A stretch of 64,000 nucleotides of DNA from the NCBI RefSeq assembly GCF_014673495.1, contig NZ_CP051006.1, positions 7,563,001 through 7,627,000 on the forward strand, in the 5' to 3' direction. Positions 1 to 8,152 of this stretch are shown here, piece by piece; the first letter of the stretch is position 1; each line of letters starts with the position of its first letter. The stretch is from Streptomyces griseofuscus (GTDB lineage Bacteria; Actinomycetota; Actinomycetes; Streptomycetales; Streptomycetaceae). The translations under genes and the position numbers were made by a program. The notes below the pieces were generated by a model. The model saw only the letters and a list, made by a program, of their open reading frames with translations. It did not search any database and had not been told where the DNA came from.

Positions 1-73
1 TGCGATCCGCACCCCGCGCCCCCCGACCGGCGTGCCGCCGCGAGACCCGTGAACCGGCCGCCCCGACTCCTTG

Positions 74-1084
74 ATGCAGGCAGAAATGGACATGAGCTTC
101 CCCGCCGACGCGCCCGTCGTCCGCGCACCCGGCCACGCCCCCGTCGCCCACCTCGTCCGCGGCGGTGTGGTCGAGGGCATCCACTACGGCTCCGTCGTCG
201 TCCTCGGCGCCGACGGCACCGTCGACCACCAGGTCGGCGACATCGAGGCCGCCTTCTACCCGCGTTCGGCCGTCAAACCCCTCCAGGCCGTCGCCATGGT
301 GCGGGCCGGGCTGCCGCTGGACGGCGAACTGCTGTCCCTGGCCGCCGCCAGCCACTCCGGCGAGGAGCGCCACCTCGCCGGTACCCGGCGCATCCTCGAA
401 CTGGGCGGACTCGCCGAGGACGATCTGCGCAACGTCCCCGACCTGCCCTTCGACCCCGCCGTCCGGGACACCTGGGTGCGGGCCGGACGGACGCCCTCCC
501 GGCTCGCCCAGAACTGCTCAGGCAAGCACGCGGCGATGCTGTGGACCGCGCGCCTCAACGACTGGTCCCTGCCGGACTACCTGGACCCCGCGCACCCCTT
601 GCAGCAGACCGTCCGGGAGACCGTCGAGGACCTCACCGGACAGCGGGTCGCGCACACCAGTGTGGACGGCTGCGGCGCGCCCCTGTTCGCCATCTCCCTG
701 CACGGGCTCGCCCGCGCGCTGTCCCGGATCACCTCGGCGGCGCCCGGCACGGCGGAGGCCAAGGTCGCCGACGCGATGCGCGGCCACGCGGAGATGGCGT
801 CCGGCGCGAGCCGCGACGTGGCCGCGCTGATGCGGGCCGTGCCAGGACTGCTCGCCAAGGACGGCTTCGAGGGCGTCCAGGTCGCCGCGCTGCCGGACGG
901 GCGGGCGGTGGCCGTGAAGATAGCGGACGGGGCGGACCGCGCGCGGATACCGGTCGCGGCGCGGGCACTGGAGCGGGCCGGGGTGGACCCGGCCCTGCTG
1001 ACCGCTTTCGCGGGGCAGGCGCTGCTCGGCGGTGGGGTCCCGGTGGGGGCCGTACAGGTGGTGGGCGAGCTCGATTCCGCCTGA
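74..1084 (+). CDS. L-asparaginase, type II (Asparaginase_II family)
   Basis: Predicted cytoplasmic asparaginase that hydrolyses L-asparagine to aspartate and ammonia. The protein (336 aa) follows the Rhizobium-type Asparaginase_II family, not the EcAII type: an N-terminal HLVRGGVVEGIHYGS stretch, the SAVKPLQA segment, and the central QNCSGKHAAML signature are all visible, and no signal peptide is present. A TTG directly upstream and ATGs at 86 and 92 are alternative starts; no clear ribosome binding site decides between them. The aspartase gene begins 55 nt downstream on the same strand, so the product aspartate can be deaminated at once. Length and motifs fit the family; exact start is uncertain. 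Confidence 0.9.
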   Translation: MQAEMDMSFPADAPVVRAPGHAPVAHLVRGGVVEGIHYGSVVVLGADGTVDHQVGDIEAAFYPRSAVKPLQAVAMVRAGLPLDGELLSLAAASHSGEERHLAGTRRILELGGLAEDDLRNVPDLPFDPAVRDTWVRAGRTPSRLAQNCSGKHAAMLWTARLNDWSLPDYLDPAHPLQQTVRETVEDLTGQRVAHTSVDGCGAPLFAISLHGLARALSRITSAAPGTAEAKVADAMRGHAEMASGASRDVAALMRAVPGLLAKDGFEGVQVAALPDGRAVAVKIADGADRARIPVAARALERAGVDPALLTAFAGQALLGGGVPVGAVQVVGELDSA

Positions 1085-1139
1085 GATCACCCCTCGCCGA
1101 CGTTTCCCCTCCCGAAACCCAGAAAGCGGATCACCCCTC

Positions 1140-2546
1140 ATGACCACCACCCGGCGCGAACACGACCTCCTCGGCGATCGGGACGTGCCCGCCGACGCCT
1201 ACTGGGGCATCCACACCCTGCGGGCTACCGAGAACTTCCCCATCACCGGCATGCCGATCTCGGCGTACCCGCATCTGATCGACGCCCTGGCCGCGGTGAA
1301 GGAGGCCGCCGCGCTCGCCAACGAGGAACTCGGCCTGCTGGCACCCGAGAAGGCCCGCGCGATCGTCACCGCCTGCCAGGAGATCCGGCGCGGCGAGCTG
1401 CACGAGCAGTTCGTCGTGGACGTCATCCAGGGCGGGGCCGGCACCTCGACCAACATGAACGCCAACGAGGTCGTCGCGAACCGGGCGTTGGAGCTGCTCG
1501 GCCGCGCCAGGGGCGAGTACACGTATGTACACCCCAACGAGGACGTCAACCTGAGTCAGTCGACCAATGACGTCTACCCGACCGCCGTCAAGATAGCGAC
1601 GGTCTTCGCGGTCCGTGGACTGCTCAAGGCGATGGCGGTGCTCCAGGACTCCTTCGCGGGCAAGTCCGTCCAGTTCCGTGACGTGCTCAAGATGGGCCGC
1701 ACCCAGTTGCAGGACGCGGTACCGATGACGCTCGGTCAGGAGTTCTCCGCGTTCGCCGTGATGATCGAGGAGGACCGCAGCCGGCTCGCCGAGGCCGTCG
1801 AGCTGATCCATGAGATCAACCTGGGCGCCACGGCGATCGGTACCGGGATCAACGCTCCGTCCGGGTACGCCGAGGCCGCCCGCCGGCATCTGTCCGCGAT
1901 CACCGGGCTGCCGCTGGTCACCGCCGCCAACCTGGTCGAGGCCACCCAGGACTGCGGGGCCTTCGTGCAGATGTCCGGGGTGCTCAAGCGGATCGCGGTC
2001 AAGCTCTCCAAGAGCTGCAACGACCTGCGGCTGCTGTCCTCCGGTCCGCGCGCCGGGCTCGGGGAGATCAACCTGCCGCCGGTGCAGGCCGGTTCGTCGA
2101 TCATGCCGGGCAAGGTCAACCCGGTCATCCCCGAGGTGGTCAACCAGGTCGCCTTCGAGGTCATCGGCAACGACGTCGCCATCACCATGGCCGCCGAGGC
2201 CGGACAGCTCCAGCTCAACGCCTTCGAGCCGATCATCCTGCACTCCCTGTCGGAGTCCGTCACCCATCTGGAGCGGGCCTGCCTGACGCTGGCCGAGCGC
2301 TGCGTCGACGGCATCACCGCCAACACCGAGCGGCTGCGCGCGAGCGTGGAGAACTCCATCGGACTGGTCACCGCGCTCAACCCGCACATCGGCTACACGG
2401 CGGCCACCGAGATCGCCAAGGAAGCCCTCGCCACCGGGCGCGGGGTCGCCGAACTGGTCCTGGAGAAGGGCCTGCTGCCCGCCGGGACGCTGGCCGCGCT
2501 GCTGCGCCCCGAGATCATCGCGGGCAGTGGGGCGCCGGCCGCCTGA
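1140..2546 (+). CDS. aspA: Aspartate ammonia-lyase (aspartase)
   Basis: Converts L-aspartate to fumarate and ammonia. The 468-aa protein has the fumarase/aspartase fold signatures: QGGAGTSTNMNANEVVANR near residues 98-116, NLSQSTNDVYPTA around 140, and the superfamily signature GSSIMPGKVNPVIPE near residue 320 carrying the catalytic loop serine. The aspartase-typical GRTQLQDAVP is also present. ATG at 1140 is chosen because the homologous N terminus (MTTTRREHDLLGDRDVP) begins there; upstream in-frame sequence overlaps the asparaginase gene and is not conserved-looking. It lies between asparaginase and glutaminase, consistent with a catabolic unit that turns amides and aspartate into TCA intermediates. 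Confidence 0.95.
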   Translation: MTTTRREHDLLGDRDVPADAYWGIHTLRATENFPITGMPISAYPHLIDALAAVKEAAALANEELGLLAPEKARAIVTACQEIRRGELHEQFVVDVIQGGAGTSTNMNANEVVANRALELLGRARGEYTYVHPNEDVNLSQSTNDVYPTAVKIATVFAVRGLLKAMAVLQDSFAGKSVQFRDVLKMGRTQLQDAVPMTLGQEFSAFAVMIEEDRSRLAEAVELIHEINLGATAIGTGINAPSGYAEAARRHLSAITGLPLVTAANLVEATQDCGAFVQMSGVLKRIAVKLSKSCNDLRLLSSGPRAGLGEINLPPVQAGSSIMPGKVNPVIPEVVNQVAFEVIGNDVAITMAAEAGQLQLNAFEPIILHSLSESVTHLERACLTLAERCVDGITANTERLRASVENSIGLVTALNPHIGYTAATEIAKEALATGRGVAELVLEKGLLPAGTLAALLRPEIIAGSGAPAA

Positions 2547-2609
2547 CCTGCGGTTACGAGAGCCAGCGGGGCGGGGGTGAGTGGGCTGCGGGAACGGTAC
2601 GGAGGCACA

Positions 2610-3548
2610 ATGGTGATCATGACAACGACGTCGTCCCCCACCTTCCTGCCGGTCCTGGAGCGCATAGCCGAGGAGCTGGAGCACACACCGGGCCGCGGCC
2701 GCGCCGCCGACTACATCCCGGCGCTGGCCGCGTGCGACCCCCGCACCTTCGGTATGGCCGTCGCCGAGCTGGAGGGCACGGTGTACGGGGTGGGGGAGTG
2801 GCGGCAGCCGTTCTCCGCGCAGTCCATCACCAAGGTGTTCACCCTCGCCCTGGACCTGGCGCGTGAGGGCGACGAGCTGTGGGAGCACGTGGGCCGCGAG
2901 CCCTCCGGCAACCCGTTCAACTCCCTGGTCCAGCTGGAGTACGAGAACGGCATCCCGCGCAACCCGTTCATCAACGCGGGCGCGCTCGTCGTCACCGACC
3001 GCCTCCAGACCCGTACCGGGGACGCGGCCGGAGAACTGCTCGGCTTCCTGCGCGCCGAGAGCGGAAACCCCGCGCTGGACTTCGACCAGGAGGTCGCCGC
3101 CTCCGAGACCGCGCACGGTGACCGCAATGCCGCGCTGGCCCATTTCATGGCGTCCTACGGCAACATCGACAACGAGGTGCCGGTCCTGCTCGACCAGTAC
3201 TTCCGGCAGTGCTCCATCGCCGCCTCCTGCGCCGACCTCGCCCTCGCCACCGGCTTCCTCGCCCGGCACGGCATCCGCGCCGACGGCAGCCGACTGCTCA
3301 GCCGCAGCCAGGCCAAGCAGGTCAACGCGGTGATGCTGACCTGCGGCACGTACGACGCCGCGGGCGACTTCGCCTACCGGGTCGGCCTGCCCGGCAAGAG
3401 CGGTGTCGGCGGTGGCATCATCGCCGTCGTCCCGGGCCGCTGCACGCTGTGCGTCTGGAGCCCCGGCCTGGACGAACGCGGCAACTCCGTGGCCGGCGTG
3501 GCCGCCTTGGACCGCTTCACCACCCTGACCGGCCTGTCCGTCTTCTGA
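2610..3548 (+). CDS. glsA: Glutaminase (serine-dependent, GlsA type)
   Basis: Hydrolyses L-glutamine to glutamate and ammonia. The 312-aa protein has the beta-lactamase-like glutaminase fold with the SxxK nucleophile motif (SITK, Ser72-Lys75), the EYENGIPRNPFINAGA block, the conserved YGNIDNEVPVLLDQYF stretch, and the C-terminal GLPGKSGVGGGI loop. GGAGG at 2601-2605 sits 4 nt before the ATG, which fixes the start better than the second in-frame ATG at 2619. It ends the asparagine/aspartate/glutamine degradation group; the 63-nt gap after aspA would allow co-transcription. Confidence 0.94.
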   Translation: MVIMTTTSSPTFLPVLERIAEELEHTPGRGRAADYIPALAACDPRTFGMAVAELEGTVYGVGEWRQPFSAQSITKVFTLALDLAREGDELWEHVGREPSGNPFNSLVQLEYENGIPRNPFINAGALVVTDRLQTRTGDAAGELLGFLRAESGNPALDFDQEVAASETAHGDRNAALAHFMASYGNIDNEVPVLLDQYFRQCSIAASCADLALATGFLARHGIRADGSRLLSRSQAKQVNAVMLTCGTYDAAGDFAYRVGLPGKSGVGGGIIAVVPGRCTLCVWSPGLDERGNSVAGVAALDRFTTLTGLSVF

Positions 3549-3559
3549 CCACACGGGCA

Positions 3560-4165
3560 ACGGAATCCGCCGGGGTGTCGGCGGCGGCGCCATCGGGAAC
3601 CGGCCCCGGGAGCCACCAAACACCCGTTGCGCAATCCGCCGGGGCCTCGACGGCGGAGGCCAAGGGGCATTGGCCCCGGAGTTCCCCTGGGCACCGGCCG
3701 CGGAAGCCATCGGGCGCCAGCCTCGCAACCCTTCGGGCGCCGGCCCTGGATTTCCCTCGGCACCGACGGTGGAAGGCACCGGGTGCGGGCTTCGGAACCT
3801 GATGGGGCATCGGCCTTGGCACCGCGGAAGCCGTCGGGTGTCGGCGTCGGAGACTCCCGAGGACCGGCCCTGAAATTCGCCGGGCGCCGGTCCTGGAACC
3901 TCTCGGTCACCTGCCGCAGATTTTGCCGGGCACTGGCCTGGAAGCCCCTGGGTACCGGGTGCGGTGGCCATGAGGTGCTGGCCCGGGGACCTGATGGGCA
4001 TCGGCCTTGGAATCCGGCCCTGGTACCGGTTGCGGGTGCCGTCGGGTGCCGGCGTCGGAATCCCGCCCCCGGTACCGACCGCGGAAGCCGTCGGGCGTCA
4101 GACTCGGAGACTTCCGGCCACCGGCCCTGGAATCTCCCGACACCCGCCGCGGATTCGGCCGGACA
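3560..4165. repeat. Degenerate ~24-bp GC-rich tandem repeat tract
   Basis: The 777-nt gap between glutaminase and the mannosyltransferase holds no convincing gene. Most of it is about 20-25 imperfect head-to-tail units of 22-25 bp. An approximate consensus is GTCGGGCACCGGCCCTGGAA; the words 'cggccctgga', 'ccttggaa' and 'gccgtcggg' recur. Phase drifts between units, and frames on both strands are open over much of it only because the tract is GC-rich and almost free of stops. Arginine/proline-rich translations of either strand look like repeat artefacts. Confidence 0.75.
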
Positions 4166-4325
4166 CCGCCTCGGCCCCCGAACACCGGCCCGCGCCTCCC
4201 ACCACTCCTGCGCCACCCCGATCCGCCCCCGTCCACCACGCCCCGGCCACACCTCTGTCCCCGTTCGGACGGGCTGTCGTCGTTTCGTGGACATTCGGCG
4301 TTGCCACGCTGAGCCAGTGTTGGCC

Positions 4326-5732
4326 ATGGCATTTCCCTTCGATCTGCGGCGGTGTCGGCTGCTCGGGCTGGTCGGTACCGCCTTTCTCGCGCTCGGCGGG
4401 GAGAGCGCCGGTGCGCTGCCCGTGGCGGATCCGCCGGCGCCCGCCTCGGCCCAGGAGGCGACAGGGCTGGTCGCGGTGTACTTCGGCGTCGTGCTGCTGA
4501 TCGCCGCCTGGGCGCTGCTCGGCCGTCTGGTGCGGGGGCCGCGGCCGCCCGCGCCGCGCGCCCTGCTGCTCGTACTGGCCGTCTGGGCCGCCCCACTGGT
4601 GCTCGCACCGCCGCTGTTCAGCCGGGACGTCTACAGCTATCTCGCGCAGGGTGCCATGGCCGACGCGCACATGGACGTCTACACCCAGGGCCCCGCGGCC
4701 CTCGGCGGTCCGCTCGCCGACCAGGTGGCCCCCATGTGGCAGCACACCGGAGCGCCGTACGGCCCCGCCTTCCTGGGTCTCGCCTCCGCGCTGTCCGGCC
4801 TCACCCGGGGCGAGCTGCCCGCGGGCCTGATCGGCATGCGCCTGCTCGCCCTCCTCGGGGTGGCCCTGATGGCGTTCGCGCTGCCCCGGCTCGCCCGGCA
4901 CAGCGGCGCCGACCCGGCCGCCGCGCTCTGGCTCGGCGCCCTCAATCCACTGGTGCTGCTGCACCTGGTCGCGGGCGCCCACAACGACGCGCTGATGCTC
5001 GGACTGCTCGGGCTCGGCCTGGTCGCCGCCCGGGGCCGCAGACCCGTTCTGGGCGCCGTACTCGTCACCCTCGCCGCCCTGGTCAAGGCGCCCGCCGCGC
5101 TCGGTCTGCTCGCCGTGGTGGCGTTCCAGGCCCGCGCCGGGCGCCGCCCGCTGCCCGCCGCCCTGACCACCGCCGCCGTCTCCGCCGCGACCACGGTCGC
5201 CGCCACCGTGACGGCCGGCACCGGCTACGGCTGGATCGGCGCCCTCGGCACCCCCGTCTCCCCGCAGAACTGGGCTCTGACCAGCCTGCTCGGCCGGGCC
5301 ACCGGTGATCTGCTCGTCCGGCTCGGCAGCGGCCTGGCCCCGCTGGCGATCCCCGGCTGGCATCTGCTCGGCCTCCTCACCACCGCCGTCGCCATCCTCC
5401 TCATATGGCTGCGACTGCGCCTCAAACCGGTGTACGCGCTCGGCCTGAGCCTGCTCGTCGTCGCCGTGTTCGGCCCGGCGATCCGCCCCTGGTACGTGCT
5501 GTGGGGCCTGTTCCTGATCGCCGCCGCAGCGCCCAGCACGTCGGTACGGCACCGGGTCGCCGCCCTCGCCGGAGTGCTCGCCCTCGCCGTGCTGCCCAGC
5601 GGCGGCCCCGCCGACGCGGGCCAGCTGGTGCTCGCCGTCTGCGGCGGGCTGCTCGGCGTCGTCGTCCTGTGGCAGGCCCACCAGGCGGCCCAGGCGCCCG
5701 CCGTGTCCCCGGCCCCGGGGCGCGCCGCATGA
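4326..5732 (+). CDS. mptB: MptB-like polyprenol-phosphomannose-dependent alpha-1,6-mannosyltransferase
   Basis: Polytopic GT-C membrane glycosyltransferase of 468 aa with about 11-13 hydrophobic segments. The family hallmark is the extracytoplasmic loop after the second or third helix: SRDVYSYLAQGAMADAHMDVY, then a GP..LG....V..MW stretch and GAPYGPAF; the DVY motif carries the acidic residue expected to act in lipid-P-mannose-dependent transfer. Related mycobacterial enzymes extend the alpha-1,6-mannan backbone of lipoglycans; the Streptomyces acceptor is not known to me. ATG 4326 precedes the first hydrophobic helix; GTG 4317 and TTG 4320 are in-frame alternatives. The stop overlaps the next start (ATGA), so the two mannosyltransferases are translationally coupled. 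Confidence 0.85.
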   Translation: MAFPFDLRRCRLLGLVGTAFLALGGESAGALPVADPPAPASAQEATGLVAVYFGVVLLIAAWALLGRLVRGPRPPAPRALLLVLAVWAAPLVLAPPLFSRDVYSYLAQGAMADAHMDVYTQGPAALGGPLADQVAPMWQHTGAPYGPAFLGLASALSGLTRGELPAGLIGMRLLALLGVALMAFALPRLARHSGADPAAALWLGALNPLVLLHLVAGAHNDALMLGLLGLGLVAARGRRPVLGAVLVTLAALVKAPAALGLLAVVAFQARAGRRPLPAALTTAAVSAATTVAATVTAGTGYGWIGALGTPVSPQNWALTSLLGRATGDLLVRLGSGLAPLAIPGWHLLGLLTTAVAILLIWLRLRLKPVYALGLSLLVVAVFGPAIRPWYVLWGLFLIAAAAPSTSVRHRVAALAGVLALAVLPSGGPADAGQLVLAVCGGLLGVVVLWQAHQAAQAPAVSPAPGRAA

Positions 5733-7051
5733 CGGGCCCGCGCACCGAGCGGGGCAGGCTGCTGCTGGTCCTCGCCCTCGCCGCCGCCGTGACCGCGTTC
5801 ACCGCGACCGTGCCGCTGCTGCGCGGCTTCTTCGACCTGCGCGTCTACTACGGCACCGTGCACAGCTGGGTCGACCACGGCGGCCTGATCTACGACTACC
5901 GGGTGCCGGGCACGCAGTACGGCTTCACCTATCCGCCGTTCGCCGCGGTCCTGATGCTGCCCCTGGCCCTGCTGGGCCGCACCACCGCGATCGTCGCCTC
6001 CCTGGTGGTGAACGCGGCCGCCCTCGGTGTGGTCCTGCGCGTCCTGGCAGGCGACGACTGGCGGCGCCACGGCTGGTACCGCTGGTCGCTGGCCCTGTGC
6101 GCGCTCGCGTTGTTCGAACCCCTGCGGGACACCTTCAGCTTCGGCCAGGTCAACGTCGTCCTCCTGGCCCTCGTCCTCACCGACGCCCGGCTGCTGTCGA
6201 GCGGCCGGGGCCGCTGGGCGGGCGCCGGGATCGGGCTCGCGGCGGCCGTCAAGCTGACGCCGGCCCTGTTCATCGGGCTGCTGCTGCTCGCCGGGCGCCG
6301 CCGGGCCGCCGCGCAGGCGACCGCCGTGGCCGTGGCCGTGACCGGACTCGCCGCCCTGGTGGACCCGGCCGCCTCCCGGTTCTACTGGACCCGGGCGCTG
6401 TGGGACACCAGCCGGGTGGGCAGGCTGGACTACGTCTCCAACCAGTCGCTCCAGGGCGTGCTGGCCCGGCTCGGCGAGACCGGCCGCCCGCTGTGGGCGC
6501 TCGCGGTGCTGGGCACCCTGTGCGTCTGGGCGTGGCGCGGCCGCCGGGCGGCGCTGGCCGGTGACTGGACCGCGGCCTTCGCCCTCACCGGGGCGGCCGC
6601 CTGCCTGGTCAGCCCGATCACCTGGGTGCATCACCTGGTGTGGCTGCTGCCCTCCTTCGCGGTCCTGCTGCGCGCCGGGCACCGGCGCCTGGCGGGCGCG
6701 CTGTACGCGGTGCTGTGCACCAGCGTGGTCTGGCTGTGGTTCGACGACGCCTCCGGCCTCGACGGCTTCCTCGGCAGCAACCTCTACACCTGGATCACCC
6801 TGGGCCTGCTGCTCGGTCTGCCGATCGGTCAGCCGCGCGCCGCCCTGCCCCTGCCCTTGGCCCTGACCTTGGCCCGCAGCGCCAGTGCCATCGCGGCCGC
6901 GCCCAGCCCGGCGAGTCCCGCCCCGACGGCGGTGCCGGACCAGTCGTCGTCGTCCGGCGCCCCGGACGTGGCCGCCGCCACCGGCGCGGCCGAAGCGGTC
7001 GGCCGGGGCTTGGGACGCAGCCCGTCCAGCGAGCCCACCGGATCCACCTGA
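5729..7051 (+). CDS. GT87 (DUF2029) family membrane mannosyltransferase
   Basis: A second GT-C glycosyltransferase (440 aa), coupled to mptB by an ATGA overlap. Family markers are FDLRVYYGTVHSW near residue 33, with the acidic residue of the first periplasmic loop, then YGFTYPPFAAVLM, FGQVNVVLL, and AAAVKLTPALF. GT87 members include alpha-1,2-mannosyltransferases of PIM/LAM synthesis (PimE type); the pair suggests backbone plus branch synthesis of a mannan or lipoglycan. The last ~73 residues are hydrophilic, Ala/Ser/Pro-rich and lie antisense to the 3' end of the convergent carboxypeptidase gene. They are probably a non-conserved extension after the final membrane helix. Confidence 0.85.
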   Translation: MTGPRTERGRLLLVLALAAAVTAFTATVPLLRGFFDLRVYYGTVHSWVDHGGLIYDYRVPGTQYGFTYPPFAAVLMLPLALLGRTTAIVASLVVNAAALGVVLRVLAGDDWRRHGWYRWSLALCALALFEPLRDTFSFGQVNVVLLALVLTDARLLSSGRGRWAGAGIGLAAAVKLTPALFIGLLLLAGRRRAAAQATAVAVAVTGLAALVDPAASRFYWTRALWDTSRVGRLDYVSNQSLQGVLARLGETGRPLWALAVLGTLCVWAWRGRRAALAGDWTAAFALTGAAACLVSPITWVHHLVWLLPSFAVLLRAGHRRLAGALYAVLCTSVVWLWFDDASGLDGFLGSNLYTWITLGLLLGLPIGQPRAALPLPLALTLARSASAIAAAPSPASPAPTAVPDQSSSSGAPDVAAATGAAEAVGRGLGRSPSSEPTGST

Positions 7052-8049
7052 CCGTCCGCCGCGAAGCCCCAGTCGAGCAACCGGCGCGCCTCCTCGTACA
7101 CCTCGAAGCCGTCGCCGGCCTGAGGGTTCATCACGGTCACCTCCAGGGTGCGCCCGCCCCGCCGGGCGGCGGCCACCAGGGTGTTGCCCGCGTTGGTGGT
7201 GTAGCCGTTCTTGACACCGATCAGGCCCGGGTAGGGCGCCACGCCGTCGGCGCCGGTGAGCAGCCGGTTGGTGTTCTCGATGGCGAACGGCGCACCGTCG
7301 CCGGGGAACTCGGCCTGCGCGGTGGAGCAGTACGTGGCGAAGTCGGGGTTGCGCAGGCCCTCGCGGCCGAACACGGCCAGATCGTAGGCGGAGGACACCT
7401 GACCGGGGGTGTCGTAACCGTCCGGGGACAGCACATGCGTGTCCAGGGCGCCCAGGGCGCGGGCGTTGGTCTGCATCCGCTTGGCGGTGGTCTCCCAGCC
7501 GCCGTTGAGGGAGGCGAGCACATGCACCGCGTCGTTGCCCGAGCTGAGGAAGACCCCCCGCCACAGGTCCGCCACCCGGTAGCTGTGGCCCTCCTCGACC
7601 CCGACCAGGCTGCTGCCCTCGGCGACGTCGGCCAACTCCTGGTAGCGCACGGTGTGCTGCATCCCGCTGGGCAGCTTCGGCAGCACGGTGAGGGCGAACA
7701 GCGTCTTCAGGGTGCTGGCCGGCGGCAGCGGCCGGTGCGCCTCGCTCGCGGCCAGCACCTGCCCGCTGCCCGCGTCGGCCACCAGCCAGGACAGCGCGGA
7801 GACGTCCGGCAGCTCGGGGGCGCTCCCGCGCGGGCGTACCTGTGTGCCCGAGCGGTAGAGCAGGGCCGGGGCCGGGATGGCCGCCCGGGGCGCGGGCGGC
7901 GCGGGCTCGCCGTTGCGGGGCAGCGCGGCGCTCCGGTGCCGCGCGGCGGCCGGGGCGGCGCCGGCCAGGGCCGGGGTGAACGCCAGCAGGCCCGCCACAC
8001 ACAGGGAACAGGCGGGCACGACCGCCCGATATCTGAATCTGGTGATCAT
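6829..8049 (-). CDS. Serine-type D-Ala-D-Ala carboxypeptidase (S11), membrane-anchored
   Basis: Low-molecular-weight penicillin-binding protein (406 aa) trimming peptidoglycan stem peptides outside the membrane. An N-terminal signal peptide (ITRFRYRAVVPACSLCVAGLL) leads to a catalytic domain with SxxK (STLK), SxN (SGN) and a third box KNGYT in place of KTG. The C-terminal domain typical of DacA is absent; the protein ends instead with an Ala/Gly/Leu transmembrane helix and a basic tail (RAKVRAKGRGR), suggesting a tail anchor. ATG 8049 is used because it directly precedes the signal peptide. The 3' end overlaps the convergent GT87 gene by 223 nt. Confidence 0.9.
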   Translation of the reverse strand: MITRFRYRAVVPACSLCVAGLLAFTPALAGAAPAAARHRSAALPRNGEPAPPAPRAAIPAPALLYRSGTQVRPRGSAPELPDVSALSWLVADAGSGQVLAASEAHRPLPPASTLKTLFALTVLPKLPSGMQHTVRYQELADVAEGSSLVGVEEGHSYRVADLWRGVFLSSGNDAVHVLASLNGGWETTAKRMQTNARALGALDTHVLSPDGYDTPGQVSSAYDLAVFGREGLRNPDFATYCSTAQAEFPGDGAPFAIENTNRLLTGADGVAPYPGLIGVKNGYTTNAGNTLVAAARRGGRTLEVTVMNPQAGDGFEVYEEARRLLDWGFAADGQVDPVGSLDGLRPKPRPTASAAPVAAATSGAPDDDDWSGTAVGAGLAGLGAAAMALALRAKVRAKGRGRAARG

Positions 8050-8152
8050 ATGCTCAACGTACGAATGGGAGTGATGTGCGCGCGTCGGCCGCGCCGTCCG
8101 GCCCAACGGAGCAACCCGGATGCCAGCGGAGCAACCCGGTTGCCGTACCCGG

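Noticed and set aside
1..70. Remnant of an upstream gene at the left edge
   Set aside because: Too short to identify a frame or product.
1131..4001. Minus-strand open frame of 956 codons across aspA, glsA and the repeat tract
   Set aside because: It is antisense to two certain enzymes, and its sequence is low-complexity.
3560..4165. CRISPR array
   Set aside because: Units are contiguous, imperfect and without unique spacers of constant length; no cas genes nearby.
3627..4325. N-terminal extension of the mannosyltransferase through the repeat tract
   Set aside because: The extension is Arg/Pro-rich repeat translation; the conserved protein starts at 4326.
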